A DNA stretch of 64,000 nt, from assembly GCA_037074705.1 (NCBI GenBank), contig CM073594.1, positions 74,014,509-74,078,508 on the forward strand, written 5' to 3'. The first letter of the stretch is position 1; every line of letters starts with the position of its first letter. The notes under the pieces are model-generated. The model saw nothing but the letters and a program-made list of their open reading frames with translations. It was not told the DNA's origin and ran no database searches. Below, piece after piece: positions 24,001 through 31,984 of this stretch. Both the position numbers and the translations under genes were made by a program. Source of the stretch: Zhengitettix transpicula. Lineage: Eukaryota; Arthropoda; Insecta; Orthoptera; Tetrigidae.

Positions 24001-25570
24001 GTAAAGTGGATTAGACGAGCGAGGCTGACAGCTGCTTTCAAATTAGCGCCCCATGAGGAGCAGTGTGTGTTGTGACAGGTTTAACCATGGCAACGGACAC
24101 GGGTCACAGCAACACGGAAGGGGGAGGGTGTTGCCACACGCGACAGACGGAGAAACCAACCCCATCTAGGGCCGGAGCAACATAAGAGGAAAAATATATG
24201 AGATTCATTCAATTAAACTGAGGTGTTCATGTGAACCTTAGACGTTCCTCCAAGGTGAGCGGCTAACAGTCGTGAGGAGAACGAATCCACGGCGACCTCA
24301 ATAACCAACCGACACGGAGAAAGGAGAAGGCTTTGACAGTAGTTGGTGGTGGTGCCTCGAGTCCTTCCTGGAGCGGCGATCAGACTCGTCGGCATGAAGA
24401 CTCTGTTCGAAACGTAGATATTATTTCTCTCTTCCTTCTTCGACTCTCTCATAATTTCTTTGGCTACAGACAATAGAACACCCGATAATCTCTTCACCAA
24501 ATATTTCGAAACCGTCGTCTGCAAAGCTTCAAAACCACAATCATTTTTCCTATTTTAGCGTTTGAAGCTCCATCCTATCTTCCAGTTATCTAGAACTTTT
24601 CCAAATAAAACAGCCAGTGGCTTACTCCCAATATTAACAAAGATATTTTATAACTCTTTGAGGAAGCTGGACCGACGTCAATTTCCACGGATTTGGATTA
24701 ATATTTGACTGTAAACGTCGAGAACGAACTCGGATTATTTCATGATGGTCACGACGAATAAATTCCAGGTTCCAGATAAAATCCAAAATGATAAAATAAC
24801 CGACAGTGACCATTTAAAGTAAATTTTTTCCTGTAATGTTAATCGTATTGAGCGCGTCAAAAACTACTTGTTTGAGATGCAAGTGCGCTCGGACATTGTC
24901 TGGAGAATTTCATATTCAAAAATATGGATGGTGACTGAAGTCGTTTGTCTTATCCCCTTCTGTTTTTCCGGGTGTGTTTGATCATGGACGTACGTAGATG
25001 AGTCTGGTTCAGACGGGGAATTAAGCATTGGAGCCGTATAAAATTAGAAAAAACAAATATACTTGTAAAATATACAAATGTTTGATAGAAGTAATTTCCA
25101 ATGAATCTAAGAAATGGTTCCTTTAATTTGTTCTTCTACCCAGTCCTTCCATAAATATTTGAGGCGAATGTGGAAAAAGTAGCTTGAAGAGCCAATGAAA
25201 ATAAACCTAGAAAACGAAACAGTAAGAAAACCGCGGATGGAGGTGATTGTGTGACCTTGGAACACTGACCACATGACGCATCAAGGACGCCGCCTTCCTT
25301 CCTAATTAGAACAACGCAGGTTCCTCCTTCCACTCCCGTGAGTTTCCAAACACGCCAGCATAGGATGACGGCCCACGCCGTTTCCATCTCCAGGGAACGC
25401 ACCAGTGACAAATGTGACGTACCTTTGGGCATTCCGCAGGGAGCCTTGGTCCTGGAGTTGTCCAGAAAGTCCAGGTCGTACGTCCTGGCTGGAGGGAACT
25501 TGAGCGCCACGTGGGCTTCTGTGAAGGCGCACGTGGCTGCCAGGAGTAGCAGCACTAGAGCGCGCGCCAT
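1..25570 (-). CDS. LPMO-like / EGF / DOMON / SEA single-pass membrane protein gene (19 coding exons, 3' end outside window)
   Basis: Nineteen exons were chained by GT-AG sites and phase: 25423-25570, 12735-12805, 12351-12448, 11620-11753, 10986-11207, 9913-10656, 9692-9733, 8923-9213, 8760-8804, 8315-8447, 7425-7534, 7134-7337, 6742-6956, 6143-6334, 5383-5530, 4631-4844, 2481-2662, 1979-2151 and 1-42. They sum to 3408 nt (1136 codons) with no internal stop. Approximate domain order: signal peptide 1-19; LPMO-like module 20-149; two EGF-like modules 155-224; DOMON first part 231-280; Pro/Glu/Ser linker 300-595; DOMON second part 612-747; second DOMON 760-930; SEA 945-1055; transmembrane helix 1088-1111; cytoplasmic start. 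LPMOs are copper enzymes that oxidise polysaccharides, and DOMON domains bind haem or sugars, so a role in extracellular matrix or cuticle redox chemistry is possible. That role is inference. The ATG at 25570 was chosen because it opens a clean signal peptide. I do not recognise a gene name. Confidence 0.85.
43..1978 (-). other. Intron 18
   Basis: AT-rich, with many stop codons in all frames. I see no gene, RNA or repeat structure in it beyond short A/T runs. Confidence 0.7.
1979..2151 (-). CDS. Coding exon 18: juxtamembrane Ser stretch and transmembrane helix
   Basis: [20 protein letters not shown] precedes [20 protein letters not shown] and then [14 protein letters not shown]. The ~23 apolar residues followed by Lys/Arg indicate a type I single-pass helix with the C-terminus inside the cell. 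Donor CACAAG|GTAAGC, phase 0. Confidence 0.9.
2481..2662 (-). CDS. Coding exon 17: SEA domain, second part
   Basis: [17 protein letters not shown], a helix with [13 protein letters not shown], then a final strand YVEFEFLG. The turn where cleaving SEA domains have G-S-V-V-V reads G-N-V-I-A, so autoproteolysis is unlikely (inference from the missing Ser). Acceptor GTCACAG, donor GGCT|GTAAGT. Confidence 0.85.
2663..4630 (-). other. Intron 17
   Basis: About 2 kb. It contains the dispersed repeat described at 2844-3960, and a Ca. 200-bp stretch (4080-4260) in which a short phrase containing TTTTACTCT recurs. Nothing coding is seen. Confidence 0.7.
2844..3960 (+). repeat. Three degenerate copies of a ~320-bp dispersed repeat
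   Basis: Copies begin near 2844, 3193 and 3501. Shared phrases include ACACATGTTC near ACCAAATTT, GGGGGTAGAAATT, ATGCTAAAATGG, and GGTTATGGATAT followed by GAGTTTAATTATGA. The same family recurs on the plus strand at about 43540-43830 and inverted at about 33270-33600. No coding capacity is seen. It could be pieces of an old DNA transposon, but the class is unknown. Confidence 0.7.
4631..4844 (-). CDS. Coding exon 16: SEA domain, first part
   Basis: [17 protein letters not shown], then [23 protein letters not shown] and [12 protein letters not shown]. The S-x-E-Y-x-x-L-x-x-x-V helix followed by F-x-x-V-x-V matches SEA domains found next to membrane anchors of extracellular proteins. Donor AAAGA|GTAAGT. 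Confidence 0.85.
4845..5382 (-). other. Intron 16
   Basis: Ordinary AT-rich intron sequence; I see nothing else in it. Confidence 0.7.
5383..5530 (-). CDS. Coding exon 15: end of second DOMON
   Basis: [19 protein letters not shown], then basic residues and [16 protein letters not shown] is the final DOMON strand region. Acceptor CTTTCAG, donor CCGAG|GTACTA. Confidence 0.9.
5531..6142 (-). other. Intron 15
   Basis: Ordinary AT-rich intron sequence; I see nothing else in it. Confidence 0.7.
6143..6334 (-). CDS. Coding exon 14: second DOMON core
   Basis: [18 protein letters not shown], then [16 protein letters not shown] and [12 protein letters not shown]. The DA-x-L-G-W and DG-x-T-T-x-x-F-x-R motifs identify the DOMON centre. 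Donor CGT|GTAAGT is strong. Confidence 0.92.
6335..6741 (-). other. Intron 14
   Basis: AT-rich. An 85-codon plus-strand reading frame here shows no recognisable feature and is taken as chance. Confidence 0.7.
6742..6956 (-). CDS. Coding exon 13: start of second DOMON domain
   Basis: [12 protein letters not shown], then [20 protein letters not shown], a His-rich turn (WEHHHKKDE), and WTGIGFSND. The G-I-G-F motif is the DOMON 'glG' strand. Acceptor TTACAG, donor ATG|GTGAGT, phase 0 out. Confidence 0.9.
7134..7337 (-). CDS. Coding exon 12: DOMON C-terminal part
   Basis: Contains [19 protein letters not shown] and [17 protein letters not shown], then QTTINFF, which are conserved C-terminal DOMON motifs. 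I chose donor TTTG|GTAATC at 7134 over an in-phase GTCAGA at 7157 because QTTINFF continues the domain. Confidence 0.9.
7425..7534 (-). CDS. Coding exon 11: DOMON core
   Basis: [15 protein letters not shown], then [17 protein letters not shown]. The G-x-E-x-D-G-x-T-T-x-x-F-R-K-x-L signature is strongly DOMON. Phase 2 in, phase 1 out, donor AAAG|GTAACA. Confidence 0.92.
7825..8021. mobile_element. Non-autonomous inverted element with hammerhead-like ends, copy 1
   Basis: The ends are inverted repeats: AAATACAGACAAAAGAAGTG at the left, then TACCACACAACGTTTC, answered at the right by GAAACATTGTGTGGTA and CACTTCTTTTGTCTGTATTT. A second copy with the same ends and nearly the same length lies at 28298-28495, showing that this is a mobile family. 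No coding capacity. Confidence 0.8.
7859..7898 (-). ncRNA. Hammerhead-ribozyme-like motif (in host-gene intron, sense to the gene)
   Basis: On the minus strand: GCAC, CTGAAGA core, ~17-nt stem II region, GAAACGTT, GTGT. GCAC/GTGT can form stem I with one wobble. Stem II is weak in this copy. The partner copy at the right end of the element has decayed to GAAACATT. Confidence 0.5.
8315..8447 (-). CDS. Coding exon 10: DOMON domain resumes
   Basis: Reads [17 protein letters not shown], then [13 protein letters not shown] and [11 protein letters not shown]. The D-x-V-I-G followed by DYYTRDR is the conserved central part of the Skeletor-type DOMON. It continues the fold begun in exon 6, about 330 residues earlier. 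Donor GACAG|GTATTG. Confidence 0.9.
8448..8759 (-). other. Intron 9
   Basis: Short AT-rich intron; nothing further seen. Confidence 0.65.
8760..8804 (-). CDS. Coding exon 9: linker micro-exon
   Basis: A 45-nt exon, [15 protein letters not shown], with acceptor TTTTTTCAG and donor AAAG|GTAAGG. It is phase-neutral and could be alternatively spliced. Confidence 0.75.
8923..9213 (-). CDS. Coding exon 8: Pro/Glu/Ser linker
   Basis: Encodes [15 protein letters not shown], then basic Lys/Thr-rich sequence, then a second block of PEPEP and SSEPEP repeats. Length 291 nt, phase 1 in and out. Donor GAAG|GTAACA. This is low-complexity, probably extended, and likely O-glycosylated (inferred from Ser/Thr/Pro content). 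Confidence 0.82.
9214..9691 (-). other. Intron 7
   Basis: AT-rich; nothing further seen. Confidence 0.65.
9692..9733 (-). CDS. Coding exon 7: micro-exon of the linker
   Basis: A 42-nt exon read as [13 protein letters not shown] between acceptor TTTTGTAG and donor CAG|GTGTG. It is phase-neutral, so it could be skipped without a frameshift. Support is splice sites and phase only, so it is less certain than its neighbours. Confidence 0.65.
9913..10656 (-). CDS. Coding exon 6: first part of DOMON domain and acidic Pro/Ser linker
   Basis: The first ~55 residues ([10 protein letters not shown]... LYWKIL ... [11 protein letters not shown]) look like the N-terminal strands of a DOMON domain. Cys in TPECRNFP follows. 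The rest is Glu-Pro-Ser repeats of the EPSSEP type plus basic patches. The donor used here is GAAAG|GTGATT, which keeps phase 1 into exon 7. An alternative GTGAGC donor lies 14 bases upstream but breaks that phase. Confidence 0.8.
10657..10985 (-). other. Intron 5
   Basis: AT-rich, with an imperfect inverted repeat near 10724-10808 (TTTGCACT... and ...GTGCAAAGTG). No gene seen. Confidence 0.6.
10986..11207 (-). CDS. Coding exon 5: two EGF-like modules
   Basis: Residues 151-224. Two six-cysteine-style modules are visible: [14 protein letters not shown]...YYGPRC, then [13 protein letters not shown]...[12 protein letters not shown]. The CxC and Gly-aromatic spacing is typical of EGF domains. 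Acceptor ATAACAG, donor AAGA|GTGAGT. Confidence 0.9.
11208..11619 (-). other. Intron 4
   Basis: AT-rich intron; nothing further seen. Confidence 0.65.
11620..11753 (-). CDS. Coding exon 4: C-terminal part of LPMO-like module
   Basis: Encodes [17 protein letters not shown], then a stretch ending [14 protein letters not shown]. The aromatic-x-x-S-C-A-D-I pattern is a hallmark of the last strands of LPMO-fold proteins, with the aromatic near the copper axial site. Four cysteines (CNNC pair, SCAD, and APCG in exon 1) could form disulphides. Acceptor GTTCAG and donor GAAC|GTGAGT. Confidence 0.88.
11754..12350 (-). other. Intron 3
   Basis: AT-rich intron; nothing further seen. Confidence 0.65.
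12351..12448 (-). CDS. Coding exon 3: LPMO-like core strand region
   Basis: Starts [14 protein letters not shown] in phase 0 after TTTCTAG and ends in DDVT at donor CAC|GTGAGT. The GGFKIQ sequence directly following AHR fits the LPMO-like beta-sandwich strand after the central histidine. Confidence 0.87.
12735..12805 (-). CDS. Coding exon 2: LPMO-like core with second histidine(s)
   Basis: Residues 50-73, starting [10 protein letters not shown] and ending WHLAYAHR, entered from acceptor TTTCAG. The Trp-His...His motif here is the best candidate for the second copper-ligand histidine. The donor is CACAGG|GTCAGT, leaving phase 0. It is joined to exon 1 across a 12.6-kb intron; the Gly codon split across that junction and the family-like order PKG-PV support the join. 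Confidence 0.85.
16105..16861. repeat. Large palindrome: two LTR 3' ends joined tail to tail
   Basis: Arms of about 380 bp (16105-16486 and 16490-16861) meet at ATTACAATATATATTGTAAT. Matching phrases include GATACAGTCAGATATCGTTC and TTATCAAACCCAGTAAAGAC, both present in each arm in opposite orientation. The latter phrase, and the terminal ATTACA, also occur near the 3' end of the solo LTR at 48178-49070, so the arms are ends of related LTRs. Confidence 0.7.
17370..17735 (+). repeat. Direct repeat of ~95 bp
   Basis: A segment containing GTCTTGTCACATCGAGACAG and CCCCCACATGTGCGCTG occurs at about 17370-17460 and again at about 17648-17735. The two copies differ at a few positions. TGTCACATCGAGACA is itself a small dyad. 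No function is apparent. Confidence 0.7.
19490..20090. repeat. AT-rich degenerate minisatellite
   Basis: The phrase TTTTAGTAAAATCCTAATTT recurs in decayed form roughly every 50-60 bp, with TTTAAAAATAAAA between. The periodicity is poor. Confidence 0.5.
20135..21345 (+). repeat. Diverged direct duplication (two ~130-bp copies)
   Basis: Copies at about 20135-20270 and 21205-21345 share ATGTCACCGTT-CAACAGTC, AGTGTAAA-TTACACA and CCACAACAAA-like phrases. A poly-C tract (21131-21141) precedes the second copy. No coding sequence is seen between them. Confidence 0.55.
21596..21638 (+). ncRNA. Hammerhead-like motif, array unit 1
   Basis: CCAC 21596-21599, CTGAAGA 21600-21606, stem II GATGG/CCATC, GAAACGTT 21627-21634, GTGG 21635-21638. 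Expected cleavage is after 21634. Core position 7 tolerates any base in known hammerheads, so CTGAAGA is acceptable. Confidence 0.7.
21665..21707 (+). ncRNA. Hammerhead-like motif, array unit 2
   Basis: Same layout and sequence as unit 1, exactly 69 bp downstream. Confidence 0.7.
21734..21776 (+). ncRNA. Hammerhead-like motif, array unit 3
   Basis: Same layout as unit 1; GAAACGTT at 21765-21772. Confidence 0.7.
21803..21845 (+). ncRNA. Hammerhead-like motif, array unit 4 (variant stem II)
   Basis: Same layout; the stem II 3' strand is CCGTC instead of CCATC, which puts a G opposite U (wobble), so the helix survives. Confidence 0.65.
21872..21914 (+). ncRNA. Hammerhead-like motif, array unit 5
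   Basis: Last complete unit; GAAACGTT at 21903-21910. The repeat then diverges after AAATTAAACGACG. Confidence 0.7.
23328..23457 (+). repeat. Inverted repeat enclosing a decayed hammerhead-like motif
   Basis: GCTGCAGAAAGAGTTCTCGG at the left is answered by CCGAGAACTCTTTTCTGCAG at the right. Between them, CTAGAAGA, a GACA/TGTC stem and GAAACGTC resemble the hammerhead layout with a damaged core. A 192-codon reading frame crosses this region but I do not consider it a gene. Confidence 0.5.
25423..25570 (-). CDS. Coding exon 1: signal peptide and start of LPMO-like module
   Basis: Encodes residues 1-49 plus one base. [19 protein letters not shown] is a classic signal peptide. Cleavage after TEA would leave [18 protein letters not shown] as the mature N-terminus. 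An N-terminal histidine is the first ligand of the LPMO histidine brace. The exon ends in APCGMPK with donor AAAG|GTACGT. Upstream, TGTTTTCAG lies directly before position 25578, so the exon probably starts there with 8 nt of 5'UTR and a non-coding exon lies further right. Confidence 0.85.
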
Positions 25571-25578
25571 GGCGCACA
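25571..25578 (-). promoter_or_regulatory. Short 5'UTR of exon 1 behind a splice acceptor
   Basis: Reading the minus strand, a pyrimidine-rich run ends in TTTTCAG at 25579, followed by TGTGCGCC and the ATG. This implies a non-coding exon and the true promoter to the right; no credible TATA/initiator set could be assigned. Confidence 0.5.
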
Positions 25579-28290
25579 CTGAAAACAGATACCAGTCAAC
25601 TAGAAGAACAAAGGTATAAAAACTATAACCTTAACTACTACGGAGGAATCAGTGCTGAAAGGAAGGGAAAAGATAGAAATAAACAGAGTAAAGTACGCGG
25701 AGAGTTTCTGGATCCAGCGACGTAGAACAGTCGGGAAACATAAAACGATAAATAAAAAAATAGATTAAAAGCGACAGGCGAAACGTGGTGAAGAGACACA
25801 ATTACGTGGGAGTAATAGATTCATTGATTAAAATTAAAAATTTATAAAATACAGATGTAAATATTATTATATTAACGTACCAAGTACAAAAAATATGGGA
25901 AGAAGGACTCAGCAAACCGTTAAAATCATATGTAAAAGTTAAATACAAAAATTAGAAAACACGGACTTAGAAAAAGGATAAAGAAATAAATAAAATTTTA
26001 TTGCAAACAATTATGTAAATAAAATTAATAAAAAAAATATGTAAATTACCCCGAAAACATAAATTACATATAAAAATCTGTAAAATATTAATAATAAAAA
26101 ATATTGTGAATTTAATATGTTTTTATATTATTTTAGTAAAGTCAGATAATTTTTCATCTTCATCATAAATTGAATATAATTATATACATCATTATATATG
26201 AAAAACAAATTAAAGAAGTGAATTAGAAAACTCGTACACAAAGAGGAAAAATCTGATCCTAAATCAGGAATATTTAATAGACTACTAAAGTTTTGGTACC
26301 TAAGTAATATTTAATTAGGTAGATGAGAAATTAAAATTAAAGACCAAACACGATACGTTTTAAGATTCCACCATTATGTTATTTCTCTGTTTAAATCGGT
26401 TACTACGTTATTTAATAAAAATTTTAAGGGGAAAAATACATATATGTATAAAAATCATCAAGAAATATGAAATATTTAATTTAAATTGAGGACGTTTTAG
26501 CCTCCCCGAGGAAGCTTTGGCAGAATAAATTCAAAAAGCGTGACACAACAAGGGGAAAAAATAAAATAAAAGTAGGGCGATCTCAATCTGAAGCGAAGAA
26601 AAACCTCCATCCTGTTGTGTCAAGACAGCGTCTGTTTTACCCTTGAGCCAGATACGACGCAGCGTCCAACCAGTCCGCACACAGAGAGACTTCAATGAAA
26701 GATACGATCCAAAGGCAAGAGTAACGAGCAGTGACCTGGAGGGACCTTGCTCGATGGATGTGTCCCTTTCACAATCCTGCAAGTAAAACCACCCAAAAGA
26801 ACTGAAAAAATATTAAAGAAATCTACATACATCGTGTATCTGGAAGCGAATCATGATATTTCAATGACGTGGCTGGAACGTTTAGTTTGGAGTAGTATCT
26901 CTGACTTGTCCTTGTGGTTGGTTGGTTAATTCTTGCCTGACCTAGGACCTTGAATGGAGCGCGTATCAGATTTCGCGTGTGCTTTCGGCGGCTTTAGAAG
27001 TTTTCCCCCGCCTCGTTCACGGACAACACGCACGCCATTCCTGTCCTGGCAACACGTCACGAGATACACAAAACAAAGGACATTTGTTTTTTTTCTCTCC
27101 AGTCTGAGATGATTTCTCTGCAACATAACTGGGGTTGGATCACCTGAAGTGACAAAGCACTTCTTTCTGTGACATTCAGGCATCTGAACGAAGCAAAACG
27201 AAACGTACATCATTCGGTTTGGGACAAAAACAGAAGTCTCAAAAAATATGTGAGAAGCACGCGGGGTCTGACTGACCCTGTTACGTCAGTCAGAGTCAAA
27301 GTATCGACGTCAACCAAGCTGTTTTCTTTGGATGACCAATGAAGAATGAGAAACTGGTGCTGGTTTCAGTCAACGTCTCTCAAAATATCAACAAAAATCC
27401 TGGCTTACGGTGTCTTGTAGTGTTGTTTCCCGCAAGGGGTTTTTACGAGGTAAAATCTATAGGAACCTTGGCTTAAATGATTTTATGAGAGAAATCAGGG
27501 ATTGGTAAAGCCTCCATCAGTTTAAGATCTGGGAATTACGCCAATTAATCGTTGAATACCCATTCCGAACCGATAGTTTCACCGAAATGGAGTGGTGAAA
27601 TTTCTATTAAGCGATTTGACTGATGTTGAGCGTGATTCTTTCGTCGTTGAATTGTCTCACGGGGACACTCCGTCTTCTTAAAGCATGGGTTCCCCAACAT
27701 GATGGATACTTTTTTTTACATTCTGAATGAGTAATCGAATTTGGAATCATGTGGGACCAAATGTGCTCTTGCTTGCTGGTAAATAATATTTCTTATGAAA
27801 CCAATACCCCGGAAACACCGCGTGTCTGATCCCCAGTCAGAAATCAACTCGTTGACGCTGGTGACGTCACAGTTGCCCGTGTCTCAGTGTCCTCTGGTCT
27901 TGTAACTGCACTTCCAGGCTTGCGGCGAACCAAAAGATGATGTTGGTGGGCTAATTAAAAATGCCGTACAAGGCGATCTTAATATCTTGAACCAGGAAGA
28001 TGCTGAAGAAGGTTGGATCGCCCACAGGCATATCAGAGTCCGGTTCGGTCAACGAGATTCCACGCGAAAAAAGTACGACGGCGAGAAGACCCAACCAAAG
28101 CACGCAAACAACGGATCACCTCAGACACGATGGCTTCGGCTACGTGAGATTCTTCACCTTGGTCTAACCTTTGTAAATGGATCAAGAATGCTGACGTATC
28201 CTTCATGTAATCAGAGTCAGATATTTCATTCTTCTATAATATTATTTGCAAAAACTTCCCATCATTTAATTTAATGACAATAATAAGAAA
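25579..28290. other. No gene seen
   Basis: AT-rich sequence upstream of exon 1, with simple A/T runs (25800-26500), then more balanced sequence (26500-28200). Short reading frames here show no recognisable domain. Confidence 0.6.
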
Positions 28291-28331
28291 TACAGAGAAA
28301 TACAGACAAAAGAAGTGATAAATTAAATACC

Positions 28332-28371
28332 ACACAACGTTTCTGGGATCCTTGTTCCTTTCTTCAGGTGC
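28332..28371 (-). ncRNA. Hammerhead-like motif, left arm of inverted pair
   Basis: Minus strand: GCAC, CTGAAGA, AAGGAACAAGGATCCCA (stem II GGA/TCC), GAAACGTT, GTGT. Stem I GCAC/GTGT has 3 Watson-Crick pairs and one wobble. Confidence 0.6.
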
Positions 28372-28421
28372 TAAGTTTTGTCAACTGACTAGTTCAGTTC
28401 TGACGCTCTATTCTCTTATTA

Positions 28422-28461
28422 GCACCTGAAGAAAGGGAGAAGGATCCCAGAAACGTTGTGT
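28422..28461 (+). ncRNA. Hammerhead-like motif, right arm of inverted pair
   Basis: GCAC, CTGAAGA at 28426-28432, stem II GGGA/TCCC, GAAACGTT at 28450-28457, GTGT. Mirror of the left-arm motif. Confidence 0.65.
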
Positions 28462-28499
28462 GGTATTTATATTATTCTTTCTTTTGTCTGTATTTGTCA

Positions 28500-31400
28500 A
28501 TTTTTCTTATTATTAATTTTCAATCGGAAGTAAATTTTTCATTTAATTTGATGATCAAAGTTTGCAGCAAGATTTATCAGTTTCAAAATTTTCTATATAT
28601 TCCAGACTTTTAAAAAAACCGAATTGAGGGTTACAAGAGTGTATTTTGAAGACTCAATATATTCACGACGGCCTGAAGGTGAGAACGGAATCCCAATTTC
28701 GCTTCTGACGTCAAGCCAAATACATTTATCATTTCCTGCACATTCCAACACGTTGCTGTCTCTCTGTAAATCAGTTTCTTTCCATGTAGGCAGTGTTGCC
28801 TGTGTATGTTTTTGAGCTCAAGGCCTACCAAGTCAACGTTCTACTTCTACGCGCTCCAATGGACCCAGTCACAAGACAGACTGCTTCGACGGATAAAAAC
28901 AATGGCTCAGCTCATTTTAGAATCACTATCGAAGCCAAAAAGAATCTTTTGGGGTTATTGGGCTCAGTTTATTGGTTGGAGTCCGTGCTATAGGACAAAA
29001 AAATGTACGATAAAATAATAATTAAGATTAAATTATCTGTCTACTGGCAGGCCCTTGAGCGTTGCCCTGTCCTCAGCTTCAGAACCCAATACTTTCTTTC
29101 ACGATGATCTGGAACTTCATCAATGTGTCCTCCGATGGTCTCGTGACTTACGAGGATGACAGTCATATGCAGTTTGTCTTACTAGATCTACTTCATTTAG
29201 AACACTCTAACCCCCCCCCCCCCCCTACAGCAGTTCACACGAGGTGCGATTTGTTTTGTCAGAGGGTCAACGACTGATGAGCTGATTTGTAACCTGTCTA
29301 GTCCATCCTGCCAGCGTGGTGAAATTCTAGGAATTTGCCTGCAGGTCGACTTTCATCATGGAAAGTCTATAAATCCGAACCACAGTTAATTCAGCCGCAA
29401 AAATTGTTCTCTTTGGAATTGATTTTCTTTCCTCAAACAGTAGCTCTGAGCTGAGCTGCTGTGGGCCAGCGTCGATGCATCGTATCATAGATGACCCGGG
29501 TTCGAGACAGGGAGAGATCGTGGATGTTGTGTGCGTCAACTTCGGCACCATCATCATGCCCATTTTTGAAGCTGCCTACGTTCCCATGGTCCATCACCAG
29601 ATGAAATGTTGAAATATTGGTTGTAATCATGATAAAAATAGTAATTCGATTTAGGTTGGGAGTATCAGATGTGGTTGCCAATACTAACTTTTGAATGTCA
29701 CTATACTTGTTGAGTTAAGGGATCAATGTGAATGATAGTTGGAAACAGGTGTTTTTGTATATTATACTATATGTGCATTCCTTGATTTGTATCATGACTA
29801 AAATTTGCTTGATTTATGTTGTAGTATATGAATAGGTATCTTTCAGATGACTATGAAGGAACACCGTCGAAAGCTCCTGTATAAAAGGTTTTTGTGGTTT
29901 TAAAAAAATGTATAATAAATAAGAGGTTGGTTTCTGGTTGATGAATACATACTGAGATAAAACAAAAAACAAACCATTTTGACTTTATATTGATTGAAAA
30001 AATATGAATCACCACTGAGCATATTAAGAACTAAATGAAATAGTTGACGATATATTTTTTGTTTATGTTATTTATAAGTTGGTATTATCTCCAATCATTG
30101 TATTTATCATGACAAAGCTTCTCTTGGATGTATTTCTAACCTGGTGCTGGACCTCCGGAAACAAGCGTAGGGACAATAAAGACGTTCGTGACGGATGGGA
30201 TGGTCTTCCTCAAGAGGAACCTGCGCCGGGTCGATCAAACACTGGATGGGGAAAGAAAGTTGTTTGTCCGGTCGGTCGTTCCGAGGAATCAGGAACGTGA
30301 GATAAGAAATGTTGCTCGATGGGAGCTTTGCGAAATCTCGCGGTCGTCGTTGACCGTGTTTTTCCCACCAACGGCTCGCTGACCAGAAGCCATCAAGGTC
30401 GCACAGCCACCGGTGGACAGGTTTTCTTTTCCCTGCCTGCGACAACGCGGGCGACCTTGAAAGCTGGACCAAAACATTCCGCAAACGAGCGCCAACATAT
30501 TTCTTTATTCGCCATTGTCGTCCAACGATAAAACTGTGATTCGCGCTTGTATACGAAGCGAAGCGTCTGCGATCTGGAGACTGGGAACGTCTTAAGGACC
30601 AAGGAAGACACTAGTCAGAAGTCTGTAGATCCGGGCTGACGTCGTGTATGCTTGGCGCAGGTCTACAGACTTTTGCATGAAATTTTCGATCTACGCAGAC
30701 CTGGTCTTGTGGATGTGCGAACCAGACATTGACTTGACGTCAACTTGCAACTCTCAGAACCCGTTGTACGCAGATTGTTCGCTATCTGTCTGTGTCTATC
30801 GTGCATGGGGATTTCAGTTCAGATACAAGTATCAAGAACCAGTCTGCTCAGGGCGAGCCTTACAATAATGCATGAACCGTTCGTTATTTATAACTTGTAA
30901 CCTTTACGTTTCGTCACGTTACGCACAGAATTGGCACAGAAAAAATAAAAAATCCGGTTTCTAAAAGTGAATGGAAATCTTGAAGCTTGGATCGTCTCCA
31001 TCAGTTGAGGACAAAACGGAAGCACCTACAGAAAACGCCGCCACAGCAGGAAGATCACCTTCCCTGATTTAGTCAAGGAATTGAAGAATGAAGAACAAGA
31101 TTCTGAAATGATTCAATCTGATGCAATGATAATTAGTAATAAAGAAGTTAACAGTTTCAGAGACACAAACTCTGCCCCTGGATGGGAATTTTGGCTACGT
31201 TGAGGAGTTGGGTTGATTATTTGACCAATAAAACTATACTCATGTTTGTGTCACTCCTTTTCTTGGAGTAGTCCTCAATTAACTTAGAGGTTGACAGAAC
31301 AAAAAACTTAAATTTGAGGGGACGGAAGAGACGTATATTGTTTACACTGGAAGTTGTTCCATAGGAAGCACCCAGCGTCTCTGGCTGTGACTCCCACCCA

Positions 31401-31980
31401 CTATGAGCCCCCTGGGTTGGCCATCCTCTTCCTTGCGGCGAGTGACTTCACGACGTTCCAGTGGAACCGTGTTTGGGCTACGAGGCTTCGGTAATGACTC
31501 TGCGGACCCAGGGTTACGTAACTGCTGGAGCCGGAGGAATTTCCGTTGGACGAAGGCGTGACGTCACGACCTTCTGCTGCGGTCACGCTGCGACCTTGGA
31601 GGAGTTGGTGGTGGGCCACATTCCTCCTCGCAAGAGAGAGAACACAACTCGGAGGAATTCTTCCCTGGTCCTCCGAGGCCCTCAGAAGCACTCAAACTAC
31701 GCCGTCAAACCGTCCTCCGTGCGGGACGATTTTGTTAAGAGATCAATCATGATGACTGCGACTTGATGTGATTCTCCATCTTCTTCTATGTGAAGAATGT
31801 GACGTCTTCAGTCTTCTCAGCGTCACTTTCTAACAGTGTCGCCTTCACTATAATTTTATTCAGGACAGATATTTCAAACTAATTAAACGGGTGATCATCA
31901 ACGCGTTGGTTGTTCTTACGGCAGATTAATTTACCATTTATTTCACCTCTAAATTAATACAAAATAATAATATTGTGAGA
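28500..31980. other. No gene seen
   Basis: Mixed-composition intergenic DNA. It includes a C-run at about 29211-29226 and a tRNA B-box-like GGGTTCGAGA near 29500, possibly a SINE fragment. A reading frame of up to 125 codons near 30107-30484 has no recognisable domain. Confidence 0.55.
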
Positions 31981-31984
31981 GTAA

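Larger units (their letters stand above)
12806..25422 (-). other. Intron 1 (12.6 kb, repeat-rich)
   Basis: Separates the signal-peptide exon from the rest. It holds an LTR palindrome (16105-16861), duplicated segments (17370-17735 and 20135-21345), an AT-rich degenerate array (19490-20090), the 69-bp hammerhead array (21546-21933) and a hairpin with a hammerhead remnant (23328-23457). A CTT/ATT microsatellite lies at about 13567-13595. The stretches 13600-15600 and 18100-18900 are less AT-rich but show no recognisable gene. Confidence 0.75.
28298..28495. mobile_element. Non-autonomous inverted element with hammerhead-like ends, copy 2
   Basis: Same inverted ends as the element at 7825-8021 (AAATACAGACAAAAGAAGTG ... 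CTTTTGTCTGTATTT). In this copy both hammerhead-like motifs are intact and the palindrome is almost complete, with a spacer of about 50 bp. Confidence 0.82.
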
